Assembly (NCBI RefSeq): GCF_013386585.1
Contig: NZ_JACARO010000011.1
Coordinates: forward strand, 62,001-126,000
Direction of reading: 5' to 3'
DNA: 64,000 nt
Source: Pseudomonas sp. P7548
Lineage (GTDB): Bacteria; Pseudomonadota; Gammaproteobacteria; Pseudomonadales; Pseudomonadaceae
The notes under the pieces are model-generated. The model saw only the letters and a list, made by a program, of their open reading frames with translations. It was not told where the DNA came from and did not search any database. This document shows positions 8,911-17,642 of this stretch, piece by piece; position 1 is the first letter of the stretch; every line of letters begins with the position of its first letter. The position numbers were made by a program, and so were the translations under genes.

Positions 8911-10383
8911 ATGCTTACCGTGACCGAAGCTTTTGTTGTCGTTCAAACCGCCGAGGAAGCCGTGGATCGGCTGGCGGCTCTGCATGAGCGTGCTACCGGC
9001 GCGCTTAACCAAGCCCTCAAGCGATACCTCAAAGACCGCGTCGAGCCCGACGCCGAACAACGTGCGCTGTTTCGCTACCCCGAACTGCGCCTGACCTACC
9101 ACTGCCACGGCGAAGTCCCACAGACGACCCGGGCGTATGCCAAGGTCCAGTTGCCGGGGACCTACAGCGTCACCGTCACCCATCCCGGCGCGTTCCGTAA
9201 ATACTTGCTGGAGCAACTGGTGCCGCTGATGCACGACTTCACCGTGACGGTGGAAGTGGGCGTCAGCCAGCAGAACATTCCCTACCCGTACGTGGTGGAG
9301 CAGGGCGACGAGCTGGCCGGTTCCGGTGTAACCGCCGCGACCCTGGCCCGGGTATTCCCGAGCACCGACCTGTCGGCGGCCACCGATGGCATCGCCGACG
9401 GCCTCTACGATTGGGAAAATACCGACCCGCTGCCTCTGGCATTGTTTGATGCGGCCCGCGTGGACTTCTCCCTGCGCCGCCTGGTGCACTACACCGGCAG
9501 CGACTGGCGCCATGTGCAGCCGTGGATCCTGCTGACCAACTACCACCGCTACGTTGACCAGTTCATCCTGCATGGCCTGGAACAACTGCGCAGTGACCCG
9601 CGCTTTATCCGCATGGTGCTGCCGGGCAACGTGGTGATCGACAAGTCCATGGACCATGGCGAAGCGTCTGCCATCGCCGCGGGCGTGGTCTGGCACCGTT
9701 ACCAGATGCCGGCCTACCACCTGCAGGCCAGCGATGGCCATGGTGTGACCCTGGTGAACATCGGCGTTGGCCCGTCCAACGCCAAGAACATCACCGACCA
9801 CCTGGCGGTGCTGCGTCCGCATTGCTGGCTGATGATCGGCCACTGCGGCGGCCTGCGCCAATCCCAGACCATCGGCGACTACGTGTTGGCCCACGCCTAC
9901 ATGCGCCGCGACGGGATTCTCGACCGCGTGGTGCCACCGAACATCCCGATCCCGGCCCTGGCCGAAGTGCAACTGGCCTTGCAGCAGGCGGCGGCCAACG
10001 TCACCGGCGAAAAAGGCGAAGAGCTGAAAAAACGCCTGCGCACCGGCACCGTGTTGACCTATGACGACCGCAACTGGGAGCTGCGCTGGGCCCAGGAGCG
10101 GCCGCTGATCAACCTGTCGCGTGCTGTGGCCGTGGACATGGAAAGCGGCACCATCGCCGCCCAGGGCTATCGCCTGCGGGTGCCGTACGGCACGTTGTTG
10201 TGCGTGTCGGACAAGCCGCTGCACAGCGAGATCAAGCTGCCGGGTTCGGCCAACGCGTTCTATGAGCGTGCGGTGAGCCAGCACTTGAAGATCGGCATCG
10301 AGGCGGTGGATTTGCTGCGCACCGAACTCAACTCGCTGCACTCGCGCAAACTGCGCAGCTTCGACGAGCCGCCGTTCCGCTAG
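8911..10383 (+). CDS. amn: AMP nucleosidase
   Basis: Amn hydrolyses AMP to adenine and ribose-5-phosphate and helps to adjust the adenylate pool. The 490-residue protein has the N-terminal regulatory domain ([37 protein letters not shown]). The C-terminal nucleoside-phosphorylase fold shows [58 protein letters not shown] and [16 protein letters not shown]. The catalytic Asp is in the VSDKP motif. The start is uncertain: ATG 8911 ([11 protein letters not shown]) was chosen over ATG 8884, and GTG 8920 is also possible. No operon partner is evident; rluE follows after an inverted repeat. Confidence 0.95.
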   Translation: MLTVTEAFVVVQTAEEAVDRLAALHERATGALNQALKRYLKDRVEPDAEQRALFRYPELRLTYHCHGEVPQTTRAYAKVQLPGTYSVTVTHPGAFRKYLLEQLVPLMHDFTVTVEVGVSQQNIPYPYVVEQGDELAGSGVTAATLARVFPSTDLSAATDGIADGLYDWENTDPLPLALFDAARVDFSLRRLVHYTGSDWRHVQPWILLTNYHRYVDQFILHGLEQLRSDPRFIRMVLPGNVVIDKSMDHGEASAIAAGVVWHRYQMPAYHLQASDGHGVTLVNIGVGPSNAKNITDHLAVLRPHCWLMIGHCGGLRQSQTIGDYVLAHAYMRRDGILDRVVPPNIPIPALAEVQLALQQAAANVTGEKGEELKKRLRTGTVLTYDDRNWELRWAQERPLINLSRAVAVDMESGTIAAQGYRLRVPYGTLLCVSDKPLHSEIKLPGSANAFYERAVSQHLKIGIEAVDLLRTELNSLHSRKLRSFDEPPFR

Positions 10384-10400
10384 TTGGGATGGTCATTTAG

Positions 10401-10433
10401 CGGTCAGGCCACTAGCATTGTCGGTCCTGACCG
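10401..10433. repeat. 8-bp inverted repeat between amn and rluE
   Basis: CGGTCAGG (10401-10408) and CCTGACCG (10426-10433) are perfect complements with a 17-base loop, in the 67-base gap before rluE. No T-run follows, so it is not a standard intrinsic terminator. It could be an operator or an RNA stem in the rluE leader. Confidence 0.6.
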
Positions 10434-10450
10434 TTAGATGTACCGAAGCC

Positions 10451-11086
10451 ATGTCCCGTCCCACTCGTCCCGATTCGCGCCGCCCTGGCGTGAAACCTCC
10501 GCACTCCGCTGCACGCCGTGTTGCCAAGGCGCCACCGGCCGAGCCCAAATTGATCCTGTTCAACAAGCCGTTCGACGTGCTGACCCAGTTCAGCGACGAA
10601 GGCGGGCGCGCCACACTCAAGGACTTCATCGACATCCCTGGCATCTACCCGGCCGGTCGCCTGGACCGCGACAGCGAAGGCTTGCTGCTGCTGACCAACG
10701 ATGGCCAACTGCAGGCGCGCATTGCCGATCCCAAGCACAAGCTGGCGAAAACCTACTGGGTGCAGGTGGAAGGCGAGCCGACGCAAGAGCACCTGCAACG
10801 CCTGCGCGACGGTGTGGAACTCAACGACGGCATGACCTTGCCCGCCGAAGCGCGGCAACTGGATGAGCCCGAGTTATGGCCGCGCAACCCGCCGGTGCGC
10901 TTTCGCAAGAGCGTGCCCACTCATTGGTTGGAACTGGTGATTCGGGAAGGGCGCAACCGCCAGGTTCGGCGCATGACCGCTGCCGTGGGCTTGCCGACGT
11001 TGCGCCTGGTGCGTGTGCGCATTGGCGACTGGTCGATCGACGGCCTGGACCAGGGCCAGTGGAAGGAAGTGCCGGCGCGCTTATAA
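10451..11086 (+). CDS. rluE: 23S rRNA pseudouridine synthase, RluE type
   Basis: A 211-residue pseudouridine synthase of the RsuA/RluB/E/F family. It lacks a full S4 domain, as RluE does. E. coli RluE modifies U2457 in the peptidyl-transferase region of 23S rRNA. Motif I is [19 protein letters not shown], with the catalytic Asp in RLDRDS. Motif II is [13 protein letters not shown], and the C-terminal [21 protein letters not shown] is typical of the family. The first ~30 residues are a basic Pro-rich extension. The start ATG 10451 ([13 protein letters not shown]) follows the divergent-repeat leader. The 3' end overlaps the convergent DUF2788 gene by six bases. Confidence 0.92.
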   Translation: MSRPTRPDSRRPGVKPPHSAARRVAKAPPAEPKLILFNKPFDVLTQFSDEGGRATLKDFIDIPGIYPAGRLDRDSEGLLLLTNDGQLQARIADPKHKLAKTYWVQVEGEPTQEHLQRLRDGVELNDGMTLPAEARQLDEPELWPRNPPVRFRKSVPTHWLELVIREGRNRQVRRMTAAVGLPTLRLVRVRIGDWSIDGLDQGQWKEVPARL

Positions 11087-11299
11087 AGCGCCGGACTCGA
11101 TCAGGCCGATCACCACGCTCTTGATGATGAAGGCGGCCACGCCCAGCCCCAGCACGAAGAACAGAATGAACGAGCCGAAGCGCCCGGCTTTGGACTTCTT
11201 GGCCAGGTCCCAGACGATAAAGCCCATGAAAATGATCAGGATAGTGACCAGGCCGGTCATCATCCATTCTTCAAACAGGGCGGGATCGATGTTGTTCAT
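11081..11299 (-). CDS. DUF2788 family small membrane protein
   Basis: A 72-residue protein with two predicted membrane helices: [20 protein letters not shown] and [20 protein letters not shown], joined by a short basic loop (KKSKAGRF). It is recognised as DUF2788, a small proteobacterial inner-membrane family of unknown function. The start is [13 protein letters not shown]. It is convergent with rluE and overlaps its end by six bases. No function can be assigned. Confidence 0.82.
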   Translation of the reverse strand: MNNIDPALFEEWMMTGLVTILIIFMGFIVWDLAKKSKAGRFGSFILFFVLGLGVAAFIIKSVVIGLIESGAL

Positions 11300-11382
11300 G
11301 CGGGAATTTTTCCGACAAGGCAGGCGGGAAAGTATACGGCAGTGTTACAGGCACAACATTGACCTGCGTCGTGGCGGGGTCA

Positions 11383-11471
11383 ATGTGGGAGCTGGCTTGC
11401 CTGCGATAGCATCACCTCGGATAGGCTGATACACCGAGCCGCCTGCATCGCAGGCAAGCCAGCTCCCACAT
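11383..11471. repeat. REPIN, variant type
   Basis: Inverted REP units: ATGTGGGAGCTGGCTTGCCT with CTGCGATAGC, and the mirror GCATCGCAGGCAAGCCAGCTCCCACAT. This is the AGCTGGCTTGCCTGCG variant rather than the dominant GCGGGCTTGCTCGCG type. It separates the DUF2788 and lrp genes. Confidence 0.85.
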
Positions 11472-11487
11472 TTGTTATGCGGTGAGG

Positions 11488-11967
11488 TTAGGTGCGCAGG
11501 TGGGTCAGCGGCAATTCGGTGCTGTTAAGCACCTGGTTCAGCACAAAGCTGGAGCGCACGCTGGTCACGCCTTCGATGCGGGTCAGGTGGCCCAGCAGCA
11601 GCTTTTGATAGTGGTCCATGTCCGGCACCACCACTTTCAACTGGTAGTCGGCATCCATCCCGGTGACCAAACTGCATTCCAGCACCTGGGGCAGGGTGCG
11701 GATGGCGGCTTCGAAGTTCTCGAAACGCTCCGGTGTATGCCGGTCCATGCCGATTAGCACATAGGCCGTGAGGCTCAAGCCGAGCATCTTGCGGTCGAGC
11801 AGCGCGACCTGGCGGGCGATATAGCCGTCGTCTTCCAACTGCTTGACCCGGCGCGAGCAGGGCGATGGCGACAGGCCGATACGCTCGGCCAACTCCTGGT
11901 TGGAGATCCTCGCGTCGCGCTGCAATTCCGCCAAAATACTCAGGTCGTATCGGTCAAGCTTGCTCAT
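11488..11967 (-). CDS. Lrp/AsnC family transcriptional regulator
   Basis: A 159-residue regulator with an N-terminal winged helix (KLDRYDLSILAELQRDARIS; helix-turn-helix NQELAERIGLSPSPCSRRVKQLE) and a C-terminal RAM ligand-binding domain (FENFEAAIRTLPQVLECSLVTGMDADYQLKVVVPDMDHY). Family members sense amino acids and usually control an adjacent gene. Here the nearest upstream item is the intergenic stretch with a candidate small RNA, and no amino-acid enzyme is adjacent. The sequence TTGCGCAA at 12022-12029, just upstream, may be an autoregulatory site. The target is unknown. Confidence 0.92.
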   Translation of the reverse strand: MSKLDRYDLSILAELQRDARISNQELAERIGLSPSPCSRRVKQLEDDGYIARQVALLDRKMLGLSLTAYVLIGMDRHTPERFENFEAAIRTLPQVLECSLVTGMDADYQLKVVVPDMDHYQKLLLGHLTRIEGVTSVRSSFVLNQVLNSTELPLTHLRT

Positions 11968-12026
11968 TGGGTTGGCCTTTGTCGTAACTATTGCGGTGAA
12001 TTATCTATGAAGGGTTAAAAATTGCG

Positions 12027-12284
12027 CAAGCACTGTTTATTGACGCAATCTTCGCAATCATCTGCCGGGCGCTCGCGGGTATCTTTATCAACAGAATCAC
12101 CGCCTGGACAACAGTCCACTGCAGCCCGCCCAATCAGGCCCGCTGCGGCCGCCACCCCAGCAGGGTTGAGCCGGCCTCCAGGCTGCACACTGTCCAGAAG
12201 ACGGCGTGAGGTGAGCCAACGTCAAAAGCGTTGAGCCAGGACGAAATTCTCAAGGGGTGGCCGACGGGTCACCCCTTTTTCTTT
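12027..12284 (+). ncRNA. Candidate small RNA with intrinsic terminator
   Basis: The 432-base gap between lrp and the DUF6515-like gene holds no convincing protein gene. It does hold a possible promoter (TTGCGG 11991-11996, 18 bases, TTAAAA 12015-12020), short hairpins (GGACAACAGTCC near 12107; CAACG-TCAAAAG-CGTTG near 12219), and a good intrinsic terminator ending at 12284. Together they suggest a transcript of about 255 nt on the + strand. I do not recognise it as a named Pseudomonas RNA. It could instead be a long leader or a decayed gene. Confidence 0.4.
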
Positions 12285-12285
12285 G
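12252..12285 (+). terminator. Rho-independent terminator
   Basis: AAGGGGTG and CACCCCTT pair around a ten-base loop (GCCGACGGGT) and run straight into TTTTTCTTT. There is no annotated gene directly upstream on this strand, so it implies an unannotated transcript. Confidence 0.82.
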
Positions 12286-12399
12286 CCTTCAGAAAATTGT
12301 TCTCGTGACTGATAACCTGTCTTAGAACCGGGTGAGGCTTTTCCAGTCTCATGGTATGAGGCCGGACACTCTAGGCCCTAATCCGCAGTGAGGAATAGC

Positions 12400-13506
12400 A
12401 TGAAGCGCATCTGGCGTATGGCAGGTGTAGGTTTGCTGATGATCAGCGTCGGCACGCAAGTGATGGCCGACGACCCACGCTCAGAAGGCGGTGGTCAGCA
12501 TGAACGAGGGCCCGAAGGCGGGCGGCAAGGCAACGAACAGCCGCGACCGCAGAACAACCAACCGCGACCTGAAAATAATCAGCCGCGCCCTCAGAGCCCT
12601 CAACCGCGGCCCGAAAACAATCAGCCGCGTCCGCAGAATCAACATTTCGAAAACAACCCGCCACGCCCGCAGAACGAGCACTTCGATCGTGGCGAGCAGC
12701 GTGGCGGCGGGCAATGGCAAGGGCGCCCACAAGGTGCTGATCAGCCTCGGCCTGCGCTGCAACCGGCCCAGCCGGCCAACAACCTGCCGATCCAGGGACG
12801 CCCGGATACCGTGCGCCAAACCCAGGAACCGCGCCAGGGTTACTACCAGGACATCCCGCGCCGCAACGACGGCAACCCGCATTGGCAAGGCGGCAACGCC
12901 CCAGGCCCGCGCCCGGGCGGCGGCTTCAATGGCCACCCCAATGACGTTCGCTGGCCGGGCCGCCCGAATGGGCACGGCAATGGCTGGGGCCCGGGGCCGC
13001 AGTATCGCCCGGGGTACACCGTCGACCGCTTTACCGACCGCAACTACCGCGTGCCTTACCGTGGCCAGGATTACTTCTTCTCCGGCGGCTACTGGTATCG
13101 CCCCCAAGGCCCGCGTTATGTGGTGGTGACGCCGCCTTACGGCATTCGCGTGCAATACCTGCCGGATTACGCTCGGGAAGTGTGGGTGGGCAGTGCGCTG
13201 TTCTTCGTCGCCGCCGGTGCTTATTACACCTACGAAGCCAGCTCCCAGCAGTACGTGGTAGTGCAACCGCCTGCACAGCCGCCGGCGCCCCAGGGCAATG
13301 GCTATGACGTGATCGCCTATCCCGCCAATGGCCAGTCACCGGCCCAGGTACAACAGGACGGTTACGACTGTTATCGCTGGGCGGTGCAGCAAAGTGGGTT
13401 CGACCCGCAGGCCGTCACCTACGCCCCGGACCCCGCGGTGGTGCAAACCTACCGCCAGGCCCAGGGCAACTGCCTGAGCAGTCGTGGTTACCAGGTGCAG
13501 TACTAG
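12400..13506 (+). CDS. Secreted Pro/Gln-rich protein, DUF6515/RcnB-like C-terminus
   Basis: A 368-residue exported protein. A signal peptide (MKRIWRMAGVGLLMISVGTQ, cleaved near VMADD) is followed by about 80 residues of low-complexity Q/P/R/N repeats (units such as NNQPRPE and NNQPRPQ). A Gly/Pro/Arg-rich linker follows. The folded C-terminal part has YFFSGGYWYRPQGPRYVVV, PPYGIRVQYLPDYA, and a hydrophobic VGSALFFVAAGAYYTYE. The C-terminus ends in a pattern with a conserved Cys pair (YDCYRWAVQQSGFDPQ and GNCLSSRGYQVQY), as in DUF6515 proteins of Pseudomonas. ATG 12400 has AGGAA nine bases ahead. It is probably periplasmic or envelope-bound; its function is unknown. Confidence 0.75.
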   Translation: MKRIWRMAGVGLLMISVGTQVMADDPRSEGGGQHERGPEGGRQGNEQPRPQNNQPRPENNQPRPQSPQPRPENNQPRPQNQHFENNPPRPQNEHFDRGEQRGGGQWQGRPQGADQPRPALQPAQPANNLPIQGRPDTVRQTQEPRQGYYQDIPRRNDGNPHWQGGNAPGPRPGGGFNGHPNDVRWPGRPNGHGNGWGPGPQYRPGYTVDRFTDRNYRVPYRGQDYFFSGGYWYRPQGPRYVVVTPPYGIRVQYLPDYAREVWVGSALFFVAAGAYYTYEASSQQYVVVQPPAQPPAPQGNGYDVIAYPANGQSPAQVQQDGYDCYRWAVQQSGFDPQAVTYAPDPAVVQTYRQAQGNCLSSRGYQVQY

Positions 13507-14396
13507 GCCTTGTTGCCGGTGACCACTTCCCGCGGGTCGGCGTGCACCAGCACTTCGGCGCGCGGGTAGGCTTGGTGAATGGCATCGGCGGCCTGGTCGC
13601 TGATGCCATGGGCCACTGATAGCGTCAATTCCCCTGGCAACTCCAGGTGCAGCTGCACAAACCAATGGCTGCCGGAAATCCGCGTGCGCAAATCATGCGC
13701 ACCCAACACCCCCGGAACGCCACGGGCCAGTTCCAGCATATGCTGGCTCACATCAGGCGGCAGCTCCTCATCCATCAGCACCGCGAAGCTTTCCCGGGCG
13801 ATCTGGATGGCACTCCACAAGATGTAGGCCGCGATCCCGAGGCCGAACCAGGCATCCACCTGATTGAACCCGAACCCCGCCAGTACCAACGCTACCAGGA
13901 TGCTACCGTTGAGCATCAGGTCGGAGCGGTAATGCAGCGAGTCAGCCCGCACCGCGTTGGAGCCGGTTTCGCGGATCACCCGGTGTTGCAGCATCAGCAA
14001 CGCCACGGTCATCACCAGGGAAAACACGATTACCCCGATGCTCAACCACGGCGCACCGACCGGTTCTGGGTGTTGCAGGCGTTGATAAGCCTGGAACGCG
14101 ATCAGCACCGCACTGCCGGCGATAAACAGCGCCTGGGCCATGCCCGACAACGATTCCGCCTTGCCGTGCCCATAACGGTGATCGTCATCGGCCGGGCGTA
14201 GTGCGTAGTGCACCGCCAGCAAATTCAGCAGCGAAGTCACGCCGTCCAGCAGTGAGTCGGTCAACCCGGCGAGCATGCTCACCGAGCCGCTGAGCCACCA
14301 GGCGATGGCCTTGGTGATAATCAGCGCACAGGCCACGCCCACCGAGGCGCGCGTCGCCAGGCGCAAAAGCCGGGCGTGTTCGGGGCTGCTGGTCAT
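13503..14396 (-). CDS. Cation diffusion facilitator (FieF-like metal/proton antiporter)
   Basis: A 297-residue inner-membrane CDF transporter that exports divalent metal (Zn, Fe, Cd or similar) in exchange for protons. It has six predicted helices. The membrane metal site is visible as TDSLLDG in helix 2 and HYRSDLMLN in helix 5, which matches the D..D/H..D site of E. coli FieF (YiiP). A His-containing loop (DDDHRYGHGKAESL) follows helix 2, and a cytosolic ferredoxin-like C-terminal domain carries HWFVQLHLELPGELTLSVAH. It ends four bases into the convergent upstream gene. The exact metal cannot be called. Confidence 0.92.
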   Translation of the reverse strand: MTSSPEHARLLRLATRASVGVACALIITKAIAWWLSGSVSMLAGLTDSLLDGVTSLLNLLAVHYALRPADDDHRYGHGKAESLSGMAQALFIAGSAVLIAFQAYQRLQHPEPVGAPWLSIGVIVFSLVMTVALLMLQHRVIRETGSNAVRADSLHYRSDLMLNGSILVALVLAGFGFNQVDAWFGLGIAAYILWSAIQIARESFAVLMDEELPPDVSQHMLELARGVPGVLGAHDLRTRISGSHWFVQLHLELPGELTLSVAHGISDQAADAIHQAYPRAEVLVHADPREVVTGNKA

Positions 14397-14411
14397 AGGC
14401 GGGTCGAATCC

Positions 14412-14831
14412 TTAGGCAGCGGGTTTCAGGCCCAGGGAGGCGAGTTGTTGCACGCTGCCCTTGAACTGGATCATGCGCGGGTCGTCCAGCGGCAGGCGGT
14501 GGCCGGTTTCTTTCTGGATGATGGTTTGCAGCTTGGCGTTGTCGACCTTGCCGTCGGCGCCGATGGCTTCGTGGAGTTTTTCCGGGGCCACCTGAGCGGT
14601 CTTGCCCGGCTCGAAATAGATGGCGCCGGTGGCGAAGTCCACGCCAAACGCGATCAGGCCCGGGATCACATAGAACAGCAAGCCAATGGCGTCGAGCACG
14701 GCGACGGTGGGATCGATCTTGCCGTCGATCTGGCCACGGCGGTCGGGGAAGAAGATCGAGCCGCAGGCCGTCAACTGGCTCAGCAAGGTGACGGTGAGGA
14801 CACCGCCGATGATGCGGGAAGCGATACGCAT
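14412..14831 (-). CDS. Conserved lipoprotein
   Basis: A 139-residue predicted outer-membrane lipoprotein. The signal peptide MRIASRIIGGVLTVTLLSQ ends in a lipobox (LTAC) with Cys23, followed by GSIFFPDRRGQIDGKIDP. A hydrophobic stretch AIGLLFYVIPGLIAFGVDFATGAIYF lies in the middle, and a soluble C-terminal part contains KLQTIIQKETGHRLP. Homologues in databases sometimes carry the name 'polyribonucleotide nucleotidyltransferase', which nothing in this sequence supports. It lies 15 bases upstream of the CDF gene on the same strand and may be co-transcribed with it. Confidence 0.75.
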   Translation of the reverse strand: MRIASRIIGGVLTVTLLSQLTACGSIFFPDRRGQIDGKIDPTVAVLDAIGLLFYVIPGLIAFGVDFATGAIYFEPGKTAQVAPEKLHEAIGADGKVDNAKLQTIIQKETGHRLPLDDPRMIQFKGSVQQLASLGLKPAA

Positions 14832-14882
14832 GGACTATCTCCTGAACACAATTAATACGGGACTATAAGCGACGAAGATCCA

Positions 14883-14912
14883 ATGTGGGAGCGAGCAAGC
14901 CCGCTCCCACAT
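14883..14912. repeat. Collapsed REP pair
   Basis: ATGTGGGAGC joined directly to GAGCAAGCCCGCTCCCACAT. It looks like a REPIN whose spacer and half of each arm have been deleted, leaving an imperfect palindrome. It lies between the lipoprotein and hrpB promoters. Confidence 0.8.
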
Positions 14913-15009
14913 TTAACCGTGTTGCCAAGTCAGTCGGGTGGTGCGTGTGAGACCACCATCGGCATCCGGCAGTTCGCCGTTATACTCGCCGCTCTGCTTT
15001 GGAGCCAGT

Positions 15010-17520
15010 ATGAATTCGTTGCCGATCGATGATGTTTTACCCGCCCTGCGTGACGCCTTGGCGAATCGCCATGAGGCCGTGCTGGAAGCGCCCCCCGGCG
15101 CCGGTAAAACCACCCGCGTGCCCTTGGCATTGTTGAACGAGCCCTGGCTGGCCGGGCAGACCATCCTGATGCTCGAACCCCGCCGCCTGGCTGCGCGTGC
15201 TGCCGCCGAACGCCTGGCCAGTGAGCTGGGCGAAAAGGTTGGCGAAACTGTCGGCTATCGCATTCGCCTGGACAGCAAAGTCGGCCCCCACACCCGCATC
15301 GAAGTGGTCACCGAAGGCATCCTCACCCGCCGCCTGCAGGACGACCCGGCGCTGGAGGGCGTGGGGTTGCTGATCTTCGACGAATTCCACGAGCGCAGCC
15401 TCGACGCCGACCTGGCGCTGGCCTTGAGCCTCAACGGCCGCGACCTGTTTCGCGATGAGCAGCCGCTGAAAATCCTGTTGATGTCCGCCACCCTCGAAGG
15501 CGAGCGCCTGGCTGGCCTGCTGGACAACGCGCCGATCCTGCGTAGCGAAGGGCGCATGTTCCCGGTGCAGATGCGCTGGGGGCGGCCGTACCAGGCGGGT
15601 GAATTCATCGAGCCGCGTGTGGTGCAGACCATTCTTGAGGCTGTGCACGATGAGACCGGCAGCATTTTGGTGTTCCTGCCGGGCCAGGCGGAGATTCGCC
15701 GGGTCAATCAGCAACTGGCCGACGCTTTGGGTGATCGCCCGGATGTGCTCCTGTGCCCACTGCACGGTGAACTCGACCTCAACGCCCAGCGCGCCGCCAT
15801 CGACCCGGCGCCTGCGGGCAAACGCAAAGTGGTGCTGGCCACCAACATTGCCGAGACCAGCCTCACCATCAACGGCGTGCGCGTGGTGATCGACGCCGGG
15901 CTGGCGCGGGTGCCGCGCTTCGACCCGGGCAGCGGCATGACCCGCCTCGACACCCAGCGCATCTCCCGCGCCAGCGCCACCCAGCGAGCCGGCCGGGCAG
16001 GGCGGTTGGAGCCGGGGGTGTGTTACCGGTTGTGGTCCGAGGACCAGCACGAAGGTCTGGCCGCCTACAGCAGCGCGGAAATCCTCGCCGCTGACCTGGC
16101 CGGCTTGGCCTTGCAGTTGGCGCGTTGGGGCGTCACGCCCGCTCAACTGGTGTGGCTGGATGTGCCCCCGGCCGCGGCTTATGCCCAGGCCCAGGACTTG
16201 CTGGTGCGCCTCGGCGCCTTGAATGAAGACAAGCTGACCGCCCACGGCCAAAAAATGGCCGAGCTGCCGGCCCATCCGCGCATCGCCCATCTGCTGCTGC
16301 GCGGGCAGGACCTGGGACTGGCGGCGACGGCCTGTGATGTCGCGGCCTTGTTGGGTGAGCGCGATATCTTGCGCGGTGGTGGCGCGGATTTGCACAGCCG
16401 TCTGGCACTGCTGTCGGGCGAAGAACGCGCGCGGGGTGCTCAAGGTGGCGTGCAGCGCGCCAAGCAACTGGCGCGGCAATATCGCGGTTACCTGCGAGGC
16501 CAAGCCACGCAACCCGTGGCCGACCCCGACCACCCGCGTTGGCTCGGCGCCTTGCTGGCGTTGGCTTACCCGGACCGCGTCGCCCAACAACGTCGCCCGG
16601 GTGGTGCCGAATACCGCCTGGCCAATGGCCGTGCTGCGCTGTTCGCCGAGGCCGACAGTTTGATGAAACAAGCCTGGCTGGTGATCGCCGACCTCGGCAG
16701 CCGTCAGGGCCAGCGCGAAGAGCGCATCTACCTGGCGGCGGATTTCGACCCCGCGCTGTTCGACACGGTGCTTGCCGAGCAAGTGCGCACGGTCGACCAA
16801 TTGGATTGGGACGAGCGCGAAGGCGTGCTGCGTGCCGAGCGCCAGCGCAAAGTCGGCGAACTGGTGCTTAGTCGCGAGCCGCTCACGGGGCTCGATGAAG
16901 CCGCGCGCAGCCAGGCGCTGGTCAACCTGGTGCGCCGCAAAGGCCTGGAGCTGCTGCCGTGGACGCCCGAGCTGCGCCAATGGCAGGCCCGCGTCATGCT
17001 CTTGCGGCAACTGGACGCCGGAAAAACCAGCGAATGGCCCGATCTCAGTGACAGCGCCTTGCTCGCCAGCCTGGAGCATTGGCTGATGCCGTACCTGGGC
17101 AAGGTCTCGCGTCTGAGCCATTTCGCCAACCTGGATATCTCCAGTGTCCTGCACAACCTGCTGCCTTGGCCGCTGCCCCAGCGCCTGGATGAACTGGCGC
17201 CGCAACATGTGAAGGTGCCATCCGGGTCTTCGGTGCGCCTGGACTACAGCGAACAGCCGCCGATTCTGGCGGTGCGCCTGCAGGAGTTGTTCGGGCTGGC
17301 CGACACTCCGCGCATTGCCGGTGGGCGCCAGGCGGTGAAGCTGCATCTGCTTTCACCGGCACGCCGGCCGGTGCAGGTGACCCAGGACCTGGCGAACTTC
17401 TGGCGCAGTACCTATGCCGAGGTGAAGAAGGACCTGAAGGGGCGGTACCCGAAGCACTACTGGCCGGATGACCCGCTGATTGCCGAGCCCACCGCCAGGA
17501 TCAAACCGAGAAAGCCGTAA
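15010..17520 (+). CDS. hrpB: ATP-dependent helicase HrpB
   Basis: An 836-residue DEAH-type helicase of the HrpB family (not related to type III secretion hrp genes). Motif I is EAPPGAGKTTRVPLAL, motif Ia LEPRRLAARAAAERLA, motif II DEFHERSLDADLAL, motif III MSATLEG, motif IV region ILVFLPGQAEIRRV, and motifs V-VI TNIAETSLTINGVRVVID and QRAGRAGRLEPGVCYRLW. The HA2-like and HrpB C-terminal domains follow, with the conserved end region LYGRYPKHYWPDDPL-like (here LKGRYPKHYWPDDP). Length is usual. ATG 15010 (MNSLPIDDVLPAL) was chosen because the ORF upstream of it is non-coding in character. Its RNA substrate is unknown. Confidence 0.95.
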   Translation: MNSLPIDDVLPALRDALANRHEAVLEAPPGAGKTTRVPLALLNEPWLAGQTILMLEPRRLAARAAAERLASELGEKVGETVGYRIRLDSKVGPHTRIEVVTEGILTRRLQDDPALEGVGLLIFDEFHERSLDADLALALSLNGRDLFRDEQPLKILLMSATLEGERLAGLLDNAPILRSEGRMFPVQMRWGRPYQAGEFIEPRVVQTILEAVHDETGSILVFLPGQAEIRRVNQQLADALGDRPDVLLCPLHGELDLNAQRAAIDPAPAGKRKVVLATNIAETSLTINGVRVVIDAGLARVPRFDPGSGMTRLDTQRISRASATQRAGRAGRLEPGVCYRLWSEDQHEGLAAYSSAEILAADLAGLALQLARWGVTPAQLVWLDVPPAAAYAQAQDLLVRLGALNEDKLTAHGQKMAELPAHPRIAHLLLRGQDLGLAATACDVAALLGERDILRGGGADLHSRLALLSGEERARGAQGGVQRAKQLARQYRGYLRGQATQPVADPDHPRWLGALLALAYPDRVAQQRRPGGAEYRLANGRAALFAEADSLMKQAWLVIADLGSRQGQREERIYLAADFDPALFDTVLAEQVRTVDQLDWDEREGVLRAERQRKVGELVLSREPLTGLDEAARSQALVNLVRRKGLELLPWTPELRQWQARVMLLRQLDAGKTSEWPDLSDSALLASLEHWLMPYLGKVSRLSHFANLDISSVLHNLLPWPLPQRLDELAPQHVKVPSGSSVRLDYSEQPPILAVRLQELFGLADTPRIAGGRQAVKLHLLSPARRPVQVTQDLANFWRSTYAEVKKDLKGRYPKHYWPDDPLIAEPTARIKPRKP

Positions 17521-17534
17521 CGATGAAGATCCAA

Positions 17535-17625
17535 ATGTGGGAGCGGGCTTGCTCGCGAAAGCGGTGGATCAGACAACACATCTGTGTCTGACCCAAAGCA
17601 TTCGCGAGCAAGCCCGCTCCCACAT
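17535..17625. repeat. REPIN, dominant type
   Basis: Inverted REP units beginning ATGTGGGAGCGGGCTTGCTC and ending with GAGCAAGCCCGCTCCCACAT, with a ~40-base centre. It lies between the convergent hrpB and EEP-hydrolase genes. Confidence 0.9.
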
Positions 17626-17642
17626 GGGTTTCGAGGTGTGGG

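Noticed and set aside
8899..10341. 480-codon minus-strand frame opposite amn
   Set aside because: Shadow of a well-identified gene, no domain.
12022..12234. 70-codon frame starting TTG in the lrp intergenic region
   Set aside because: Codon use is unlike the neighbours (TTA, TCA, TCT, ACA frequent) and there is no ribosome site; treated as part of the candidate RNA.
14412..14831. Polyribonucleotide nucleotidyltransferase, a name used for homologues of this lipoprotein
   Set aside because: 139 residues with a lipobox and none of the PNPase domains; the name is not supported.
15037..17346. 769-codon minus-strand frame opposite hrpB
   Set aside because: Shadow of hrpB; no motifs and no ribosome site, while hrpB has all helicase motifs.
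15010..17520. A link between hrpB (helicase) and the HrpK-like gene as parts of a type III system
   Set aside because: HrpB here is a DEAH helicase; only the letters are shared with the hrp secretion genes.
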